Position numbers and translations under genes: made by a program
Origin: AP-15 sp963818695
Lineage (GTDB): Bacteria > Pseudomonadota > Alphaproteobacteria > ATCC43930 > CGMCC-115725
Length of the DNA: 64,000 bases
Direction: 5' to 3'
Assembly: GCA_963818695.1 (NCBI GenBank)
Contig: CAWFTG010000008.1
Coordinates: forward strand, 114,854 to 178,853
The notes under the pieces: generated by a model
The model's input: only the letters and a program-made list of their open reading frames with translations
Databases searched by the model: none
What the model was told of the DNA's origin: nothing
In this document: piece by piece, positions 36,190 to 45,928 of the stretch
Layout: every line of letters starts with the position of its first letter
How positions within the stretch are numbered: the stretch's first letter is position 1

Positions 36190-37131
36190 ATGAGTGTGAG
36201 AGCCGAGATGGTCCGGGCCGGCCTGCGCTGGTTGATCAAGCATCGCAATCATCGCGAGCTGACCGTCGAACAGCACAGACGGTTTGTGACCGTTGCCGAG
36301 CGCTTGGTTCCGGACCCGCCACCACAGACACGCACCCTCGCCGTCGATGCCGACGGGGTCAGGGCCGACATGATATCTACTCCCAATTCCGAACCCGATC
36401 GCCACGTCTTGTTTCTGCATGGCGGTGCCTTCATCATCGGCTCGCCAAACCTCTACCGGCATCTCACTTGGCGAATTGCATCTGCGGCTCGCTCTCGCCT
36501 GCTCGCAGTCGATTACCGCCTTGCGCCCGAGCATCCTTTCCCGGCCGCGCTCGAAGATGCGTTCACCGCCTATAACTGGCTCCTGACGCAGGGGACGCAC
36601 CCGAGCCGGATTGCGGTGATGGGCGATTCGGCGGGCGGCGGGCTCGTCTTCTCGCTGATGCTGAGATTGCGCGACGAGGATTATCCGTTGCCGGCTGCCG
36701 CCGTCGCGTTGTCACCCTGGACCGATCTCGCACTGACTGGAGCGTCGCTCCGGGTGAATGCCACCTGTGATCCGATGCTCAGCGCCGATGATCCGCCGTT
36801 GTTCGTGAGCGAATATCTCGCCGGCGCCGATCCGCGCGCTCCCTATGTATCGCCGCTTTACGGCGATCCCGCCGGGCTGCCGCCGACGATCATCCAGGTC
36901 GGCAGCGACGAGGTATTGCGCGACGACGCCGTGCGCATGGCCGATCGCATGCGCGCTGCGGGGTGTCAGGTCGAACTCGAAATATGGCCGCGCATGCCGC
37001 ATGTCTGGCATGTATTCGTGCCTCTGATCCCGGAGGCCCGCCGCGCCATCGAGCGCGTCGGCGCGTTCGTGCGCGAAAAGACGGGTTACGAGGCTGCGGC
37101 TCCTCTCGCCCGCCCCGCCCCGATTATCTGA
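36190..37131 (+). CDS. Alpha/beta hydrolase, hormone-sensitive-lipase type
   Basis: 313 residues. The oxyanion-hole HGGAF (in FLHGGAFIIGSP), the nucleophile elbow GDSAGGG and the late Asp (SDEVLRDD) and His (HVWHVF) are the HSL-family catalytic elements. It is an esterase, not exported. Its last 46 bases overlap the convergent acyltransferase gene, end to end. Confidence 0.9.
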   Translation: MSVRAEMVRAGLRWLIKHRNHRELTVEQHRRFVTVAERLVPDPPPQTRTLAVDADGVRADMISTPNSEPDRHVLFLHGGAFIIGSPNLYRHLTWRIASAARSRLLAVDYRLAPEHPFPAALEDAFTAYNWLLTQGTHPSRIAVMGDSAGGGLVFSLMLRLRDEDYPLPAAAVALSPWTDLALTGASLRVNATCDPMLSADDPPLFVSEYLAGADPRAPYVSPLYGDPAGLPPTIIQVGSDEVLRDDAVRMADRMRAAGCQVELEIWPRMPHVWHVFVPLIPEARRAIERVGAFVREKTGYEAAAPLARPAPII

Positions 37132-38334
37132 CCGAACGGTGGAAGGCGGCTTAGCGCCGCCACCGTCCACCAGCTCAGGAACAGCGTGCCGCCGAATACT
37201 ACTGTCCCCTTTACGACCGCCGGGAGCGCGAGACTGAGGAGCGCGAACTGCAGCCACACAACGAACGGATAATGCACGAGATACATGCCGAAGGCACTGT
37301 CTCTCAGCCCGGACAGCGACGGCAGGCCGCGGGCGACAAAGCGCAGCACGACCGCGAGGACAGCAAAACAGCTGGCCAAGCAGGCGAGAACAAAACTCAG
37401 ATCGGCCAGAATCCGCAGACCCAGCGGAAGGCGAGCCGCTTGCCATCGTGAGCCCGGTAAGCCCCATCCAAGCCAATAATGAAACCAGTGCGGCAACGAC
37501 CCACATGGCCCATCGACGCACCAGCGGCCCGTCGGCCGCGAGGAGGCCGCGTTCGACGCCGCCGGCGCCGAGCCCGACGCCGGCAAAGAAATAAAGGGCA
37601 TAATGCAGCGGACGGCTCAGCTGGAACGCGAATGGGCCCAGCTGGAACCAGGCCGACGGCGTGAAGATAAGCGCCAACGGCACATAGGCGAGCACGGAGG
37701 CAAGCAAAAACCCGGCGAAGAACCCCGCGGGATGCGCCTCGGCGACTGAAGAGAGGCGCCTCAGGCGGCTGTGCAGTTCCGGTGCAAACCGGAACACGCC
37801 AGCAACGGCAAAGTCCGCGACCAGCAAGAGCCACAAGAACCACATCGGTCCGCACGGCCAGAACGGCAATGCCAGCCAATGCCGCCAATACCCCGCAACG
37901 CTTGGATCGCTCGCTGTCTGCAGATAGCTCGGATAGAGCGTCGGCGGCATTAAAATTCCGACGACGAGGGCGAACGGCAGCCCGAGCCGCAACAGACGGC
38001 CTTGCAGAAAATTCGCAGCGCCCTTGCGGCTCAGGCTCGGCCACACAAACAGTCCCGACAAGAAGAAAAACAGGGACATCAAAAAAACGTCTTGCCATGC
38101 GCAATACAAATCGAAGCCGAGCCAGCGATGGCTGTCGATGATCGGTATCGCGCGCCACTGGTACGGCGCACTGTCGAACGGAAACGGTTCCGCTGGAAGA
38201 AATGACAGATAGGCCAGCACCGAGTGGAACGACAGCACGAGCAGGATGACGAACGCGCGCAGATTGCCGAGCGCTAGGCTGGACCGGCGCGGCACGAGGT
38301 CCGTCCCGATCGGCCGCTCGCTACTCGCGCTCAT
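37086..38334 (-). CDS. Acyltransferase 3 family membrane protein (one frameshift)
   Basis: The protein from ATG 38332-38334 has the acyltransferase 3 pattern: NLRAFVILLVLSFHSVLAYL with the family His, MSLFFFLSGLFVWPSL, FLQGRLLRLGLPF and WFLWLLLVADF. At about 37420-37450 the frame changes and the rest (ILADLSFVLACLASCFAVLAV, FGMYLVHYPFVVW) continues to 37086. About 415 residues and ten membrane segments in total. One extra base explains the shift. Its start lies inside the hpnN end (14-base overlap), so the two genes are coupled, and it may modify a lipid or glycan handled by HpnN. Confidence 0.8.
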
Positions 38335-41029
38335 TCCCGGACGCGCGCGTTTCTGCGAGCGCGCGCTCCTGGTGCGCAGGCGCAGTCCGCGTCCGCGGAC
38401 TGACCTGCGTTACGGCCCCGGCCGGGCTCTCGCGGCGCACGACCCAGACCGGCTTCGTCCGCGGCCGTCCCATCAGCGCAGGCTGGAACAGCACTGCGGC
38501 GGCCATTGTGCAGACCAGCGCCAGCGCCATCAATTTGCCCATGCTGGAAGTGGCGGGATCGCTGGACAGCCAGAGGCTGCCGAATGCGCTTGCCGTGGCC
38601 AGAGCGCTGAAGATCACGGCGCGCGTCAATGTCGACTGAACCAGCGCGGTTTTGCCGCTGCGCCAAGCCATGATGTAGTAAATCTTGAACGCAACGCCGA
38701 CGCCGAGCAGCAAGGGCAGCGCAATGATGTTGGCGAAGTTCAGCGGGATGTCGAAAGCGACGCATAGCTCGAGTGTGACGATGCCGGCGACGAGAAGAGG
38801 TATGAGGGTGAGGAGGACGTCGGAAATGCGCCGCAACGTGATGCCCAGCAGTAATGCAATGGCGGCAAGGGCGAACACTCCGGCTTCGACAAAGGCCCGC
38901 ACGACGGTGTTGCCGGCCTCGTACATCAGTACTGCCGGCCCGGTCGCCGCCGGCTCGACCGCGAGCACTGCAGTTACAAACTGGCGCAGCGCCCTCGTGT
39001 TGTCAGGGTCGGCCTTCGGAAGCACCTGGACGCGGGCACGCCCATCCGGCGCCAGCCACATCCTCTTCAAATCCGAAGGCACGCTGTCGATCGTGATGAG
39101 CTGCGGCCTCAGCTCTTTGCTCAGCTGATCCAACGAGAAACGCAGCGGGTCTACAACTGCCTGTTCGACTTTCTCTCGTACCGAGGGATCGGATCGGGCG
39201 AGCTGCGACAACAGCCCGGACAAACGCCGCGCTGCGTCTGCCCCCTGTCCCGCATTACTTCCCGCGACCGCCGATAACTGGCTTGCGGTAGTGTTCAATG
39301 CGGCAACAGTCTCTGCATCGGTCGGCGCTGGCTTGATCTCAGCCGGGTGCAGCGAAGGTTCGATTTTTGCCGCCGTCGCTCCGATGAGCTGCAGCTTTTT
39401 GTCTTGCTCGCGTGGTACGAGGCCGTCGAGGGTCCTCAACTGCGCGACTTCTGGAAGCGCCGCCACGCGATCGGCGATTGTCTTCGCCGCAGACAGGTTT
39501 GGCGCCATGATTTCGACCGCATTCGCGCCGGTCTGCGCATCCTTGCGCAGGTCGAGAAAGGTCGCGACCGAGGGGGCGCTTGGATTGCGCAGGTGGAGGG
39601 GGTTGAAATCGAAGCGCAGGTAGATGAGCAAGGGCGAGGCAAGTGCGACGAGCAGCAAGGTCGTTGCGACGACCGGGATGCGGTATCGCTGGACGAAGGT
39701 GTCGACCGGCGCGAGCACGGCGAAGCCCATGGGTTGCGGCTCGGCCGGCGGTTTCATTACTGTCAGCAGCGCCGGCAGCAACGTGATGCTGGTCAGGAAG
39801 GCAATGATCATCCCGCCACCGGCGATCTGTCCGAGCTCGGACAGTCCGCGGTACGATGTCGGCATGAACGAGGAAAAACCGACGGCAGTGGCCGCCGCGG
39901 CGAGCGCCAAAGGCGCGCCGGCCTTGCGCGCCGTGCTCCTCAGCGCCGCGCGCAAATCGCCATACTCGTGCCGTTCGGCCCGGTAGCGCACACTGAATTG
40001 CAGGCCGAAATCGACGCCCAGACCAACAAACAGGACAAAGAATGCGACCGAAATTACGTTCAGCGCACCCACCATGACCAACCCCAAGGCCGCAGAAATT
40101 GCCAGACCGGCCACGAGATTGAGCGCGACGGGCAGGATCAGCCGCCCGGAACGCAGTGCCAGCCACAGTATCGCTAGCACCGAGATCAAGGAGACGGCAG
40201 CAGTCAGTGGCGCGCTCTTTCTAATTGTCGCGAACTGGTCGTCGTTCATCGGCACCAGGCCGGTCAGCCGCACCCGCGCCTGGTAATCGTTGCTTAGGTG
40301 CAGGTCATCGGCCGCCTGCATTATCGCATCGCTCGCCCCTCGGCCGGGTTCCAGCGCGCTGTAATCCAACACCGGCTCGACCTCGATGAACCGGTGCAAT
40401 TCCTGCGGTTCCGCGGCTTTTCCGCTGGCGAGGGCGCGCCACGAGAAACTCGCGGGGCGGCCCGATAGCGCTTCCTCCACGGTCTGCGAAGCCATGTTCA
40501 TCGGCCGCGCCAGCTCGTCGAGCTGGACCTGCCCGTATTGGACGCCCATAAGGCCGAGATCCAATGCGCCCAGGGCTCCGCGCAGGCTCGGATCAGCGGC
40601 TAGCGTCTGCAGCAGCGGATCGGCCTGGACGAGACCGTCACTCAGTCGCGCGACCTCGCTCGCCGGCAGGTACAGCAGCCCGTTCCGCTCGAAGAACGAG
40701 CCGCCCTGCATCTGATGAACCGCGCGAAACCGATCGGGACGATGAGCGAGGGCCTCGGCGAGCTTTGTCGAAGCCTGATCGGCCAGCTCCGGCGTCGGGG
40801 CGTCGACAACGACGAGCATTTCCGGCTGCGGAAAGGCCTTCATGAATTCGAAGGCCTGCTGCGTCCACGGCAGATCGTGCGGAAACAGGTCCTTGACGTC
40901 GGTTTTTACCGCGAAATTTCGTACCGTATAAACTGCTGATGCCGTCGCCAATGCGAGTCCGACCACGATGACCCACCAGGCATGGCGGCTACAGAAATCG
41001 ACGGCTCGTAAAATCGATGATCTGAGCAT
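38321..41029 (-). CDS. hpnN: Hopanoid-associated RND transporter HpnN
   Basis: 902 residues from ATG 41027-41029 (MLRSSILRAVDFCSRHAWW); an upstream in-frame start would add 13. Two RND halves, each with a large periplasmic loop and a six-segment membrane block: one around GLGVDFGLQFSVRYRAERHEYGD and STARKAGAPLALAAAATAVGF, the other around LLLGVGVAFKIYYIMAWRSG. The MMPL/RND form with these motifs is the HpnN type, which moves hopanoids to the outer membrane in Rhodopseudomonas. No other hpn gene lies in the window. Confidence 0.88.
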   Translation of the reverse strand: MLRSSILRAVDFCSRHAWWVIVVGLALATASAVYTVRNFAVKTDVKDLFPHDLPWTQQAFEFMKAFPQPEMLVVVDAPTPELADQASTKLAEALAHRPDRFRAVHQMQGGSFFERNGLLYLPASEVARLSDGLVQADPLLQTLAADPSLRGALGALDLGLMGVQYGQVQLDELARPMNMASQTVEEALSGRPASFSWRALASGKAAEPQELHRFIEVEPVLDYSALEPGRGASDAIMQAADDLHLSNDYQARVRLTGLVPMNDDQFATIRKSAPLTAAVSLISVLAILWLALRSGRLILPVALNLVAGLAISAALGLVMVGALNVISVAFFVLFVGLGVDFGLQFSVRYRAERHEYGDLRAALRSTARKAGAPLALAAAATAVGFSSFMPTSYRGLSELGQIAGGGMIIAFLTSITLLPALLTVMKPPAEPQPMGFAVLAPVDTFVQRYRIPVVATTLLLVALASPLLIYLRFDFNPLHLRNPSAPSVATFLDLRKDAQTGANAVEIMAPNLSAAKTIADRVAALPEVAQLRTLDGLVPREQDKKLQLIGATAAKIEPSLHPAEIKPAPTDAETVAALNTTASQLSAVAGSNAGQGADAARRLSGLLSQLARSDPSVREKVEQAVVDPLRFSLDQLSKELRPQLITIDSVPSDLKRMWLAPDGRARVQVLPKADPDNTRALRQFVTAVLAVEPAATGPAVLMYEAGNTVVRAFVEAGVFALAAIALLLGITLRRISDVLLTLIPLLVAGIVTLELCVAFDIPLNFANIIALPLLLGVGVAFKIYYIMAWRSGKTALVQSTLTRAVIFSALATASAFGSLWLSSDPATSSMGKLMALALVCTMAAAVLFQPALMGRPRTKPVWVVRRESPAGAVTQVSPRTRTAPAHQERALAETRASGNERE

Positions 41030-41232
41030 GTTCTTCTCTGCCGACCAGCTTGCTGCGAGCCGCCTCATTCTGGGTTCGCGGCGTTAACGGGCGGTTGATC
41101 GCCGGCGGCCGGATGGCCATAACGCTGCGGACCCAGTCCACTACGGTCTACTGTTAAAAACCTCGGGAGAAACCGCTCGGTTCCCGGGTGCCGGGCTGGC
41201 GGGGCTCCGGGCGTTAGTCGCGATCGGCGCGA

Positions 41233-42892
41233 TCAGTATCCGACCGCCGCGCCGGCCGGGAGCCGGCGGTCGCTGGCGCCGCGGAGCCGGCGGCCGGCGA
41301 TTTCGATCAATTCGACCGCACCCCACGGCCGTTGCTCGACGAGCTTGTAACCCATCTCGGTGAGCTGAGCGGCGGCCTCGGGAGAAAGGCCGGAGCGTTC
41401 GAAATAGACGTCTTCCGGCCGCGATTGATGGTGCAGCCGCGGCGCGTCGACCGCCGCCTGCGCGGTCATGCCGTGGTCGACGAGATTCATGATCGTCTCG
41501 AGCACGGTCGTGATGATCCGCGAACCGCCGGGGCTACCGAGCACCGCAACGACGCTGCCGTCGCGCTCGACCAAGGTCGGGGTCATCGACGACAGCGGCC
41601 GCTTGCCCGGCGCGATGGCGTTGGGCTCGCCCTGGACGAGACCGTAGAGGTTTGGAGCGCCCGGCTTCACGGTGAAATCGTCCATCTCGTTATTGAGAAA
41701 AAACCCGGTGCCCGGTGCGACGACGCCGGCGCCGAAATAACCATTGATCGTGTAGGTGACCGCGACCGCGTTGCCTTCACCGTCGGCGACCGAATAATGG
41801 GTCGTCTCGGAGTTTTCGCGCGGCGCACCCATTCCCGCCCCCTTCTCGGTAGCGCCGCGGGCGATCTCGGCGCGGAGTGAGACGGCGTAGTCCTTGGACA
41901 GCAGCCGCGCCAGCGGGTTCGCGATGAAATCGGGGTCGCCCGAGATAGGTATTGCGGTCGCGATATCCGCGGCGCATCGCCTCGACCATCAGGCGCACCG
42001 ATTTCGCCGAGCGAAATCCCGACGCCGCGATGTCATAGCCTTCGAGGATGTTGAGGATCTCGCACATCGTCGTGCCGCCCGAACTCGGCGGCGGCGCCGA
42101 GACAAGCAGATAGCCGCGGTAGGTGCAGGTCAAGGGAGCGCTCTCGGTGACCGTGTACGCAGCAAAATCGCCGGCGGCGAGGATGCCGCCATTCTCTCGG
42201 CTCGCCTTCTCGACTGCCGCCGCGACCGGGCCTTTGTAGAACGCCTCCGGGCCTCTGCTCCGAGGTCAGCTCGAGGGTCGCTGCGAGGTCTCTCTGCACG
42301 AGGCGATCGCCAGTCTGGAGGTGGCTCCCGTCCGGCCGCAGAAAAATTTTTGCAGCCCCGGGGTCCTCGGCCGAACCGGTCTGCCCTCGCGTCGAGAATG
42401 TCGGTGTCGGCGCGGCTCAACACAAAGCCGTCGCGCGCCAGCGCAATCGCCGGCGCGATCAGATGCGGCGCGCGGCAGCCGGCCGTATTTGGTCGCGGCA
42501 TGGTCGAGCCCCATCACCGTTCCGGGCACTGCGGCGGCGAGGTAGCCATGCCGGCTTAGCTCGTCGACCGGCTTCCCTTCCGCGTCGAGATACATCCCGG
42601 CGCTGGCCGCTGCGGGGGCGGTCTCGCGGAAATTGATGAAGGTCTCGCGCCCGTCGGCGAGATGGATCGTCATGAACCCGCCGCCGCCGATATTGCCGCA
42701 GCACGGGTCGACGACGGCGAGCGCATAGCCGACCGCAACCGCCGCATCGATCGCGTTCCCGCCGGCCTGCAGCACGCGCACCCCGACCTCCGAGGCCAGC
42801 CGATGCGCGGACACGACCATGCCGTGCTCGGCCTCGACTTCGGCAGCCGAGGCGGCGTGCACCGCGGCCGACAGCAAGATCGACAGGATCAC
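41233..42892 (-). CDS. ggt: Gamma-glutamyltransferase (several frameshifts)
   Basis: Homology runs through several frames: GMVVSAHRLASEVGVRVLQAGGNAIDAAVAV and GGGGFMTIHL early, LVQRDLAATLELTSEQR, then TCTYRGYLLVSAPPPSSGGTTMCEILNILEGYD, and intact from MGAPRENSETTHYSVADGEGNAVAVTYTINGYFG to the end. The autoprocessing and catalytic Thr is in ETTHYS. About four indels split it between 41780 and 42520. A GTG at 42890-42892 begins a signal peptide (VILSILLSAAVHAASAAE); further upstream the frame is only repeat sequence. It cleaves glutathione in the periplasm. Confidence 0.85.
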
Positions 42893-42911
42893 GGCCGATG
42901 CGGCGGCGCGT

Positions 42912-42957
42912 ACCCCCCTCACCCTGCCCTCTCCCCCCGCGAAGCGGGGGAGAGGGA
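42912..42957. repeat. Palindromic repeat, family C
   Basis: CCCTCTCCCCC and GGGGGAGAGGG around CGCGAAGC form a strong hairpin (about 42927-42956), preceded by CCCCCCTCACCCTG. Sequences of this shape are widespread in alphaproteobacterial intergenic regions. Translated on the minus strand it gives FPLPRFAGGEGRVRG, which would look like a false N-terminus for the glutamyltransferase. It separates the ABM gene from ggt. Confidence 0.75.
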
Positions 42958-42974
42958 AATTTAAACGGAGCAAG

Positions 42975-43667
42975 CTAACGCACGGCCTGGTACAGCCGCT
43001 CGTCATAGAGCGCGCCTTCGAGCGGCGTCAGCTTGTCGCGAAATTCCTTGTTGTGCGGCGTCGTCACACTTGCGTCGAAGGCTTTGCGGTCGCGCCAGAC
43101 CTCGACCAACGTGAAATGGTTCGGGTGCCCATCCCACTGCACGACGTCATAGCGCAGATTGCCGTCGTCCTTGCGTGCGGCGTCCGCCTGCGCCTTGACG
43201 AGCTCGATCGCCTGGTCCTTGTAGGTCGGGAAAACATCGACATGGGTGAGGACATAAAGCGCGTCGGCCGGAAGCTGCCCCTTCGGCGTAGCGACCGAGA
43301 GCCCGCCATGCGGCCGTGCTCCGAACCCGCCGATCATCAGCGGCTGAAGCTTGTTGCGGAATGCGGCCGCAGCGGTGTCCGCGTTGTGCGCGTCCGCAGT
43401 CTTCTTGTCGCGCCAGATTTCCAATGTCGCGAACCGGCTGGGCCTGCCAATTTCTTCGAATGCCTCGAACCCGGCATTGCCGTCCTCCTTGCGGCTCGCA
43501 TCGGCAAAGTCCCGAACGATCCCGGCGCTCTGCTGCGCCGCCGCCGGCGCGACATCGAAATAGGTGACGATATAGACGGGCCCGTTCATGGTCTCCTCCG
43601 CACAGACCGGCCGCACCGTCGCGAGACAGAGCGCCGCCAGAACAAAAATCAGGTTTGAAAAGCGCAT
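42975..43667 (-). CDS. Exported protein with two ABM monooxygenase-like domains
   Basis: 230 residues with a signal peptide (MRFSNLIFVLAALCLATVRPVCA). Two tandem antibiotic-biosynthesis-monooxygenase (ABM) domains follow: GPVYIVTYFDVAPAA with RFATLEIWRDKKTADAHN, and LYVLTHVDVFPTYKD with HFTLVEVWRDRKAFDAS. Fusing two copies in one chain mimics the usual ABM dimer. Periplasmic location is unusual for the family, whose members act on quinols or bind heme. Function unknown. Confidence 0.8.
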   Translation of the reverse strand: MRFSNLIFVLAALCLATVRPVCAEETMNGPVYIVTYFDVAPAAAQQSAGIVRDFADASRKEDGNAGFEAFEEIGRPSRFATLEIWRDKKTADAHNADTAAAAFRNKLQPLMIGGFGARPHGGLSVATPKGQLPADALYVLTHVDVFPTYKDQAIELVKAQADAARKDDGNLRYDVVQWDGHPNHFTLVEVWRDRKAFDASVTTPHNKEFRDKLTPLEGALYDERLYQAVR

Positions 43668-43680
43668 CTCCAGGGTCCTC

Positions 43681-45280
43681 CTATCCTAGGACAGCCGCGA
43701 GGCGGAAGCGGCAATCCGCGTCGCGGGCGATCTGGTTGACCAGGTCGACCTCCCAGGCGAGGTATTCGCGCATGTAGCGCTCGCGGTCGGCGGGCCGCTC
43801 GCGCGCCGACAAGGCGACATCGTCGGGCTCGCTGGCGAGCGGCCCCATGCCGGTCTCGAGCGGCAGCCCCGCGGCTTTCCACGCCGCGGTGCCGCCGGCC
43901 AGCACCTTCACCGGGCGGCGGGTGCGCAGCTCGGCCGCGGCATAGCGGGCGATCGTGCCGTCCTCGCTGGTCAGCACGAGATCGCCTTGCGCCGGCAATT
44001 TGTCGAGCGCCTCGGCGAGGCGGGCGCGGATCGCGAACCAGGCGCCCGGAATGTGCCCCTGACGATGCTGCCGGCTCAACGCCAGGTCGACGACGACACC
44101 CGGGTTCGCCTGCAGCTCGGAGGGCTGAACGCTCGCCGGCTCCGGGACCGGCGAGCGGGAAGAGGTCGCTCTTCGGTTCCGGCGTACCGCGCTCCAAGCT
44201 CCACTCCCTCGAGCCCCCCTTCGAGCACCGCCGCGTCCCAACCCATGCGCCGCAGCCACGACGCCGTCATGCGCGCCCTGACGCCGGTGTCGTCGACCAG
44301 CACGACGCGGGCGCCCCACACGCCGAGCCAGCTGTCGGTCTCCTGCACCAACTGCCCGCCCGGCGCCATCACCGAACCCGGCAGATGGCCGGCGCGGTAT
44401 TCGGCCGGGTCGCGCACATCCATGACGTACAGAGTGCGGCGGTCGGCCTCGCGCTGCCATTCGGCGAGCTTGGCGCGGTCGATGACCGGCACGCCATAGC
44501 GCCGCGCGACCGCCTCGGCGCGCTGCCGCGCCGCGGCGACGCCTTCGGGCGACACGTCGGGGGCGCGGCCCGTGGCCCCGGAGACGACCCCGAGCCCGGC
44601 GAGGTGCCAGGCCATCGTGCCGTCCTTCAGCGAGACGACGCGGTTCGGCACGCCGGCGTCGATCAAGGATTGCGCGCCGATGATGCTGCGCGTGCGCCCG
44701 CCGCAATTGACGACGACGAAAGTGTCGGGCGACGGCACCAATTCGCGGAAGCGATAGACGAGCTCGGCGCCGGGCACGCTGATCGCACCGGGGATCGTGT
44801 TCGAATGGTATTCCTCGTAGGACCGGCTGTCGAAGATCGCCATCGGCTCGCCGCTCTTCTCTGGCGCTCGGCCAGTTCCTCGGCGCTGATCCACGGCGTC
44901 CCGTATTCGTGCTCGACCACCTCGGCGAAGGCCTTGCTCGGCACATGGACGCCGCTATAGACAGGAAATCCGGCGGCCTCCCACGCTTTGACCCCGCCCT
45001 CCAGCACCGAGACGTCGCTATACCCGCCTTCGATCAGCCGCGCCGCCGCGCGCTCGGCAAGCCCCTCGCCGTCATCACACACGACGATCGGCGCCGAGCG
45101 CCGCGGCAACAGCCCCGGCGCAATCAATTCCAGCCGCGACAAGGGCAGGCACGACGCCATCAGCAGATGCCGCTCGTGAAAGACGCCCTCCTCGCGCGCA
45201 TCGACAATCGCGATCTCCCCGCCCGCCTGGTACCGCCGCCGCAATTCCGCCGCCGCGATCTTGCCCGGTGATATTGCCAT
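43681..45280 (-). CDS. Four-domain rhodanese-like sulfurtransferase (two frameshifts)
   Basis: From ATG 45278-45280 four rhodanese domains follow. Domain 1 has IVVCDDGEG and domain 2 VVVNCGGRTRS, both with an active-site Cys. Domain 3 has VVLVDDTGVRA (Asp in place of Cys) and domain 4 LVLTSEDGTIA (Ser), so the last two look inactive. The frame breaks at about 44855-44870 and 44150-44170; each is explained by one missing base. Joined length is about 530 residues. The start has AGGAG upstream. It is a sulfur-transfer protein of unknown partner. Confidence 0.85.
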
Positions 45281-45306
45281 GTCCCGCTCTCCTGGATACC
45301 GCCACC

Positions 45307-45426
45307 GTGCGTCCTTCGAGACGGCCGCTTCGCGGCCTCCTGCAGGATGAGGAGTTTTCTCTGTGCCATACCACGGAGCTCCTCATGCTGAGGAGCGCCT
45401 GAAGGGCGCATCTCGAAGCACGCACG
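45307..45426. repeat. Dispersed palindromic repeat, family A, copy 3
   Basis: GTGCGTCCTTCGAGACGGCC at the left end and GCATCTCGAAGCACGCACG at the right, with CCTGCAGGATGAGG and CTCCTCATGCTGAGGAG inside. It has the same plan as the copies at 6667 and 9958. It lies in the divergent gap between the rhodanese and DUF35 genes, close to both promoters. Confidence 0.9.
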
Positions 45427-45512
45427 ACCGCAATGCAACGCTCTATTCCGTTTGCCCGAATTCTCGGCAGGCGTCAAAGTCGCTGTTGCGAGACTGCACG
45501 GAAGGAGCCGAA

Positions 45513-45923
45513 ATGTCCGAAGGAAGACGCGCGCGGCCGCAGCCGACGCCGGAGACGCAGCATTTCTGGGACGGCACGCGGGCCGGCGAATTGCGCCTGC
45601 AGCGCTGCAATGCCTGCGGCAAGGTGTATTTCCCGCCGCGGCCGTTCTGCCCCGCCTGCGCCGCGCGCGACGTCGCCGTGTTCGCGGCGAGCGGCAAGGG
45701 CCGGCTCTACAGCTATGTGATCCACCACCGCCCGGTGCCGGGCTTCACGCCGCCCTATGCGATCGCCGTCGTCGAGCTCGACGAGGGGCCGCGCATGATG
45801 ACCAACATCACCGATTGCCCGCAGACCCCCGAGGCATTGCAGCTCGACATGCCGGTCGAAGTCGCCTTCGAGAAGCTCGACGACGAGATCACCCTCCCCC
45901 TTTTCCGCCCGGCGCGGAGGTAA
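45513..45923 (+). CDS. DUF35 / OB-fold zinc-ribbon acyl-CoA-associated protein
   Basis: About 136 residues from ATG 45513 with GAAGGAG upstream. A zinc ribbon formed by CNACGKVYFPPRPFCPAC precedes an OB-fold (GRLYSYVIHHRPVPGF, PYAIAVVELDEGPRM). Proteins of this family bind partner thiolases, as in archaeal HMG-CoA synthesis and sterol side-chain degradation. The thiolase gene begins five bases after its stop, the usual arrangement. The pair probably acts on an acyl-CoA. Confidence 0.92.
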   Translation: MSEGRRARPQPTPETQHFWDGTRAGELRLQRCNACGKVYFPPRPFCPACAARDVAVFAASGKGRLYSYVIHHRPVPGFTPPYAIAVVELDEGPRMMTNITDCPQTPEALQLDMPVEVAFEKLDDEITLPLFRPARR

Positions 45924-45928
45924 TCGCG

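Noticed and set aside
36712..37085. Continuation of the acyltransferase frame beyond 37086 on the minus strand
   Set aside because: The continuation is out of frame with the conserved membrane segments and lies opposite the hydrolase gene; the true end is the stop at 37086.
42266..43006. Upstream extension of gamma-glutamyltransferase beginning with Arg/Pro/Gly-rich residues
   Set aside because: The extension is the translation of palindromic repeat C; the signal peptide begins after it at about 42892.
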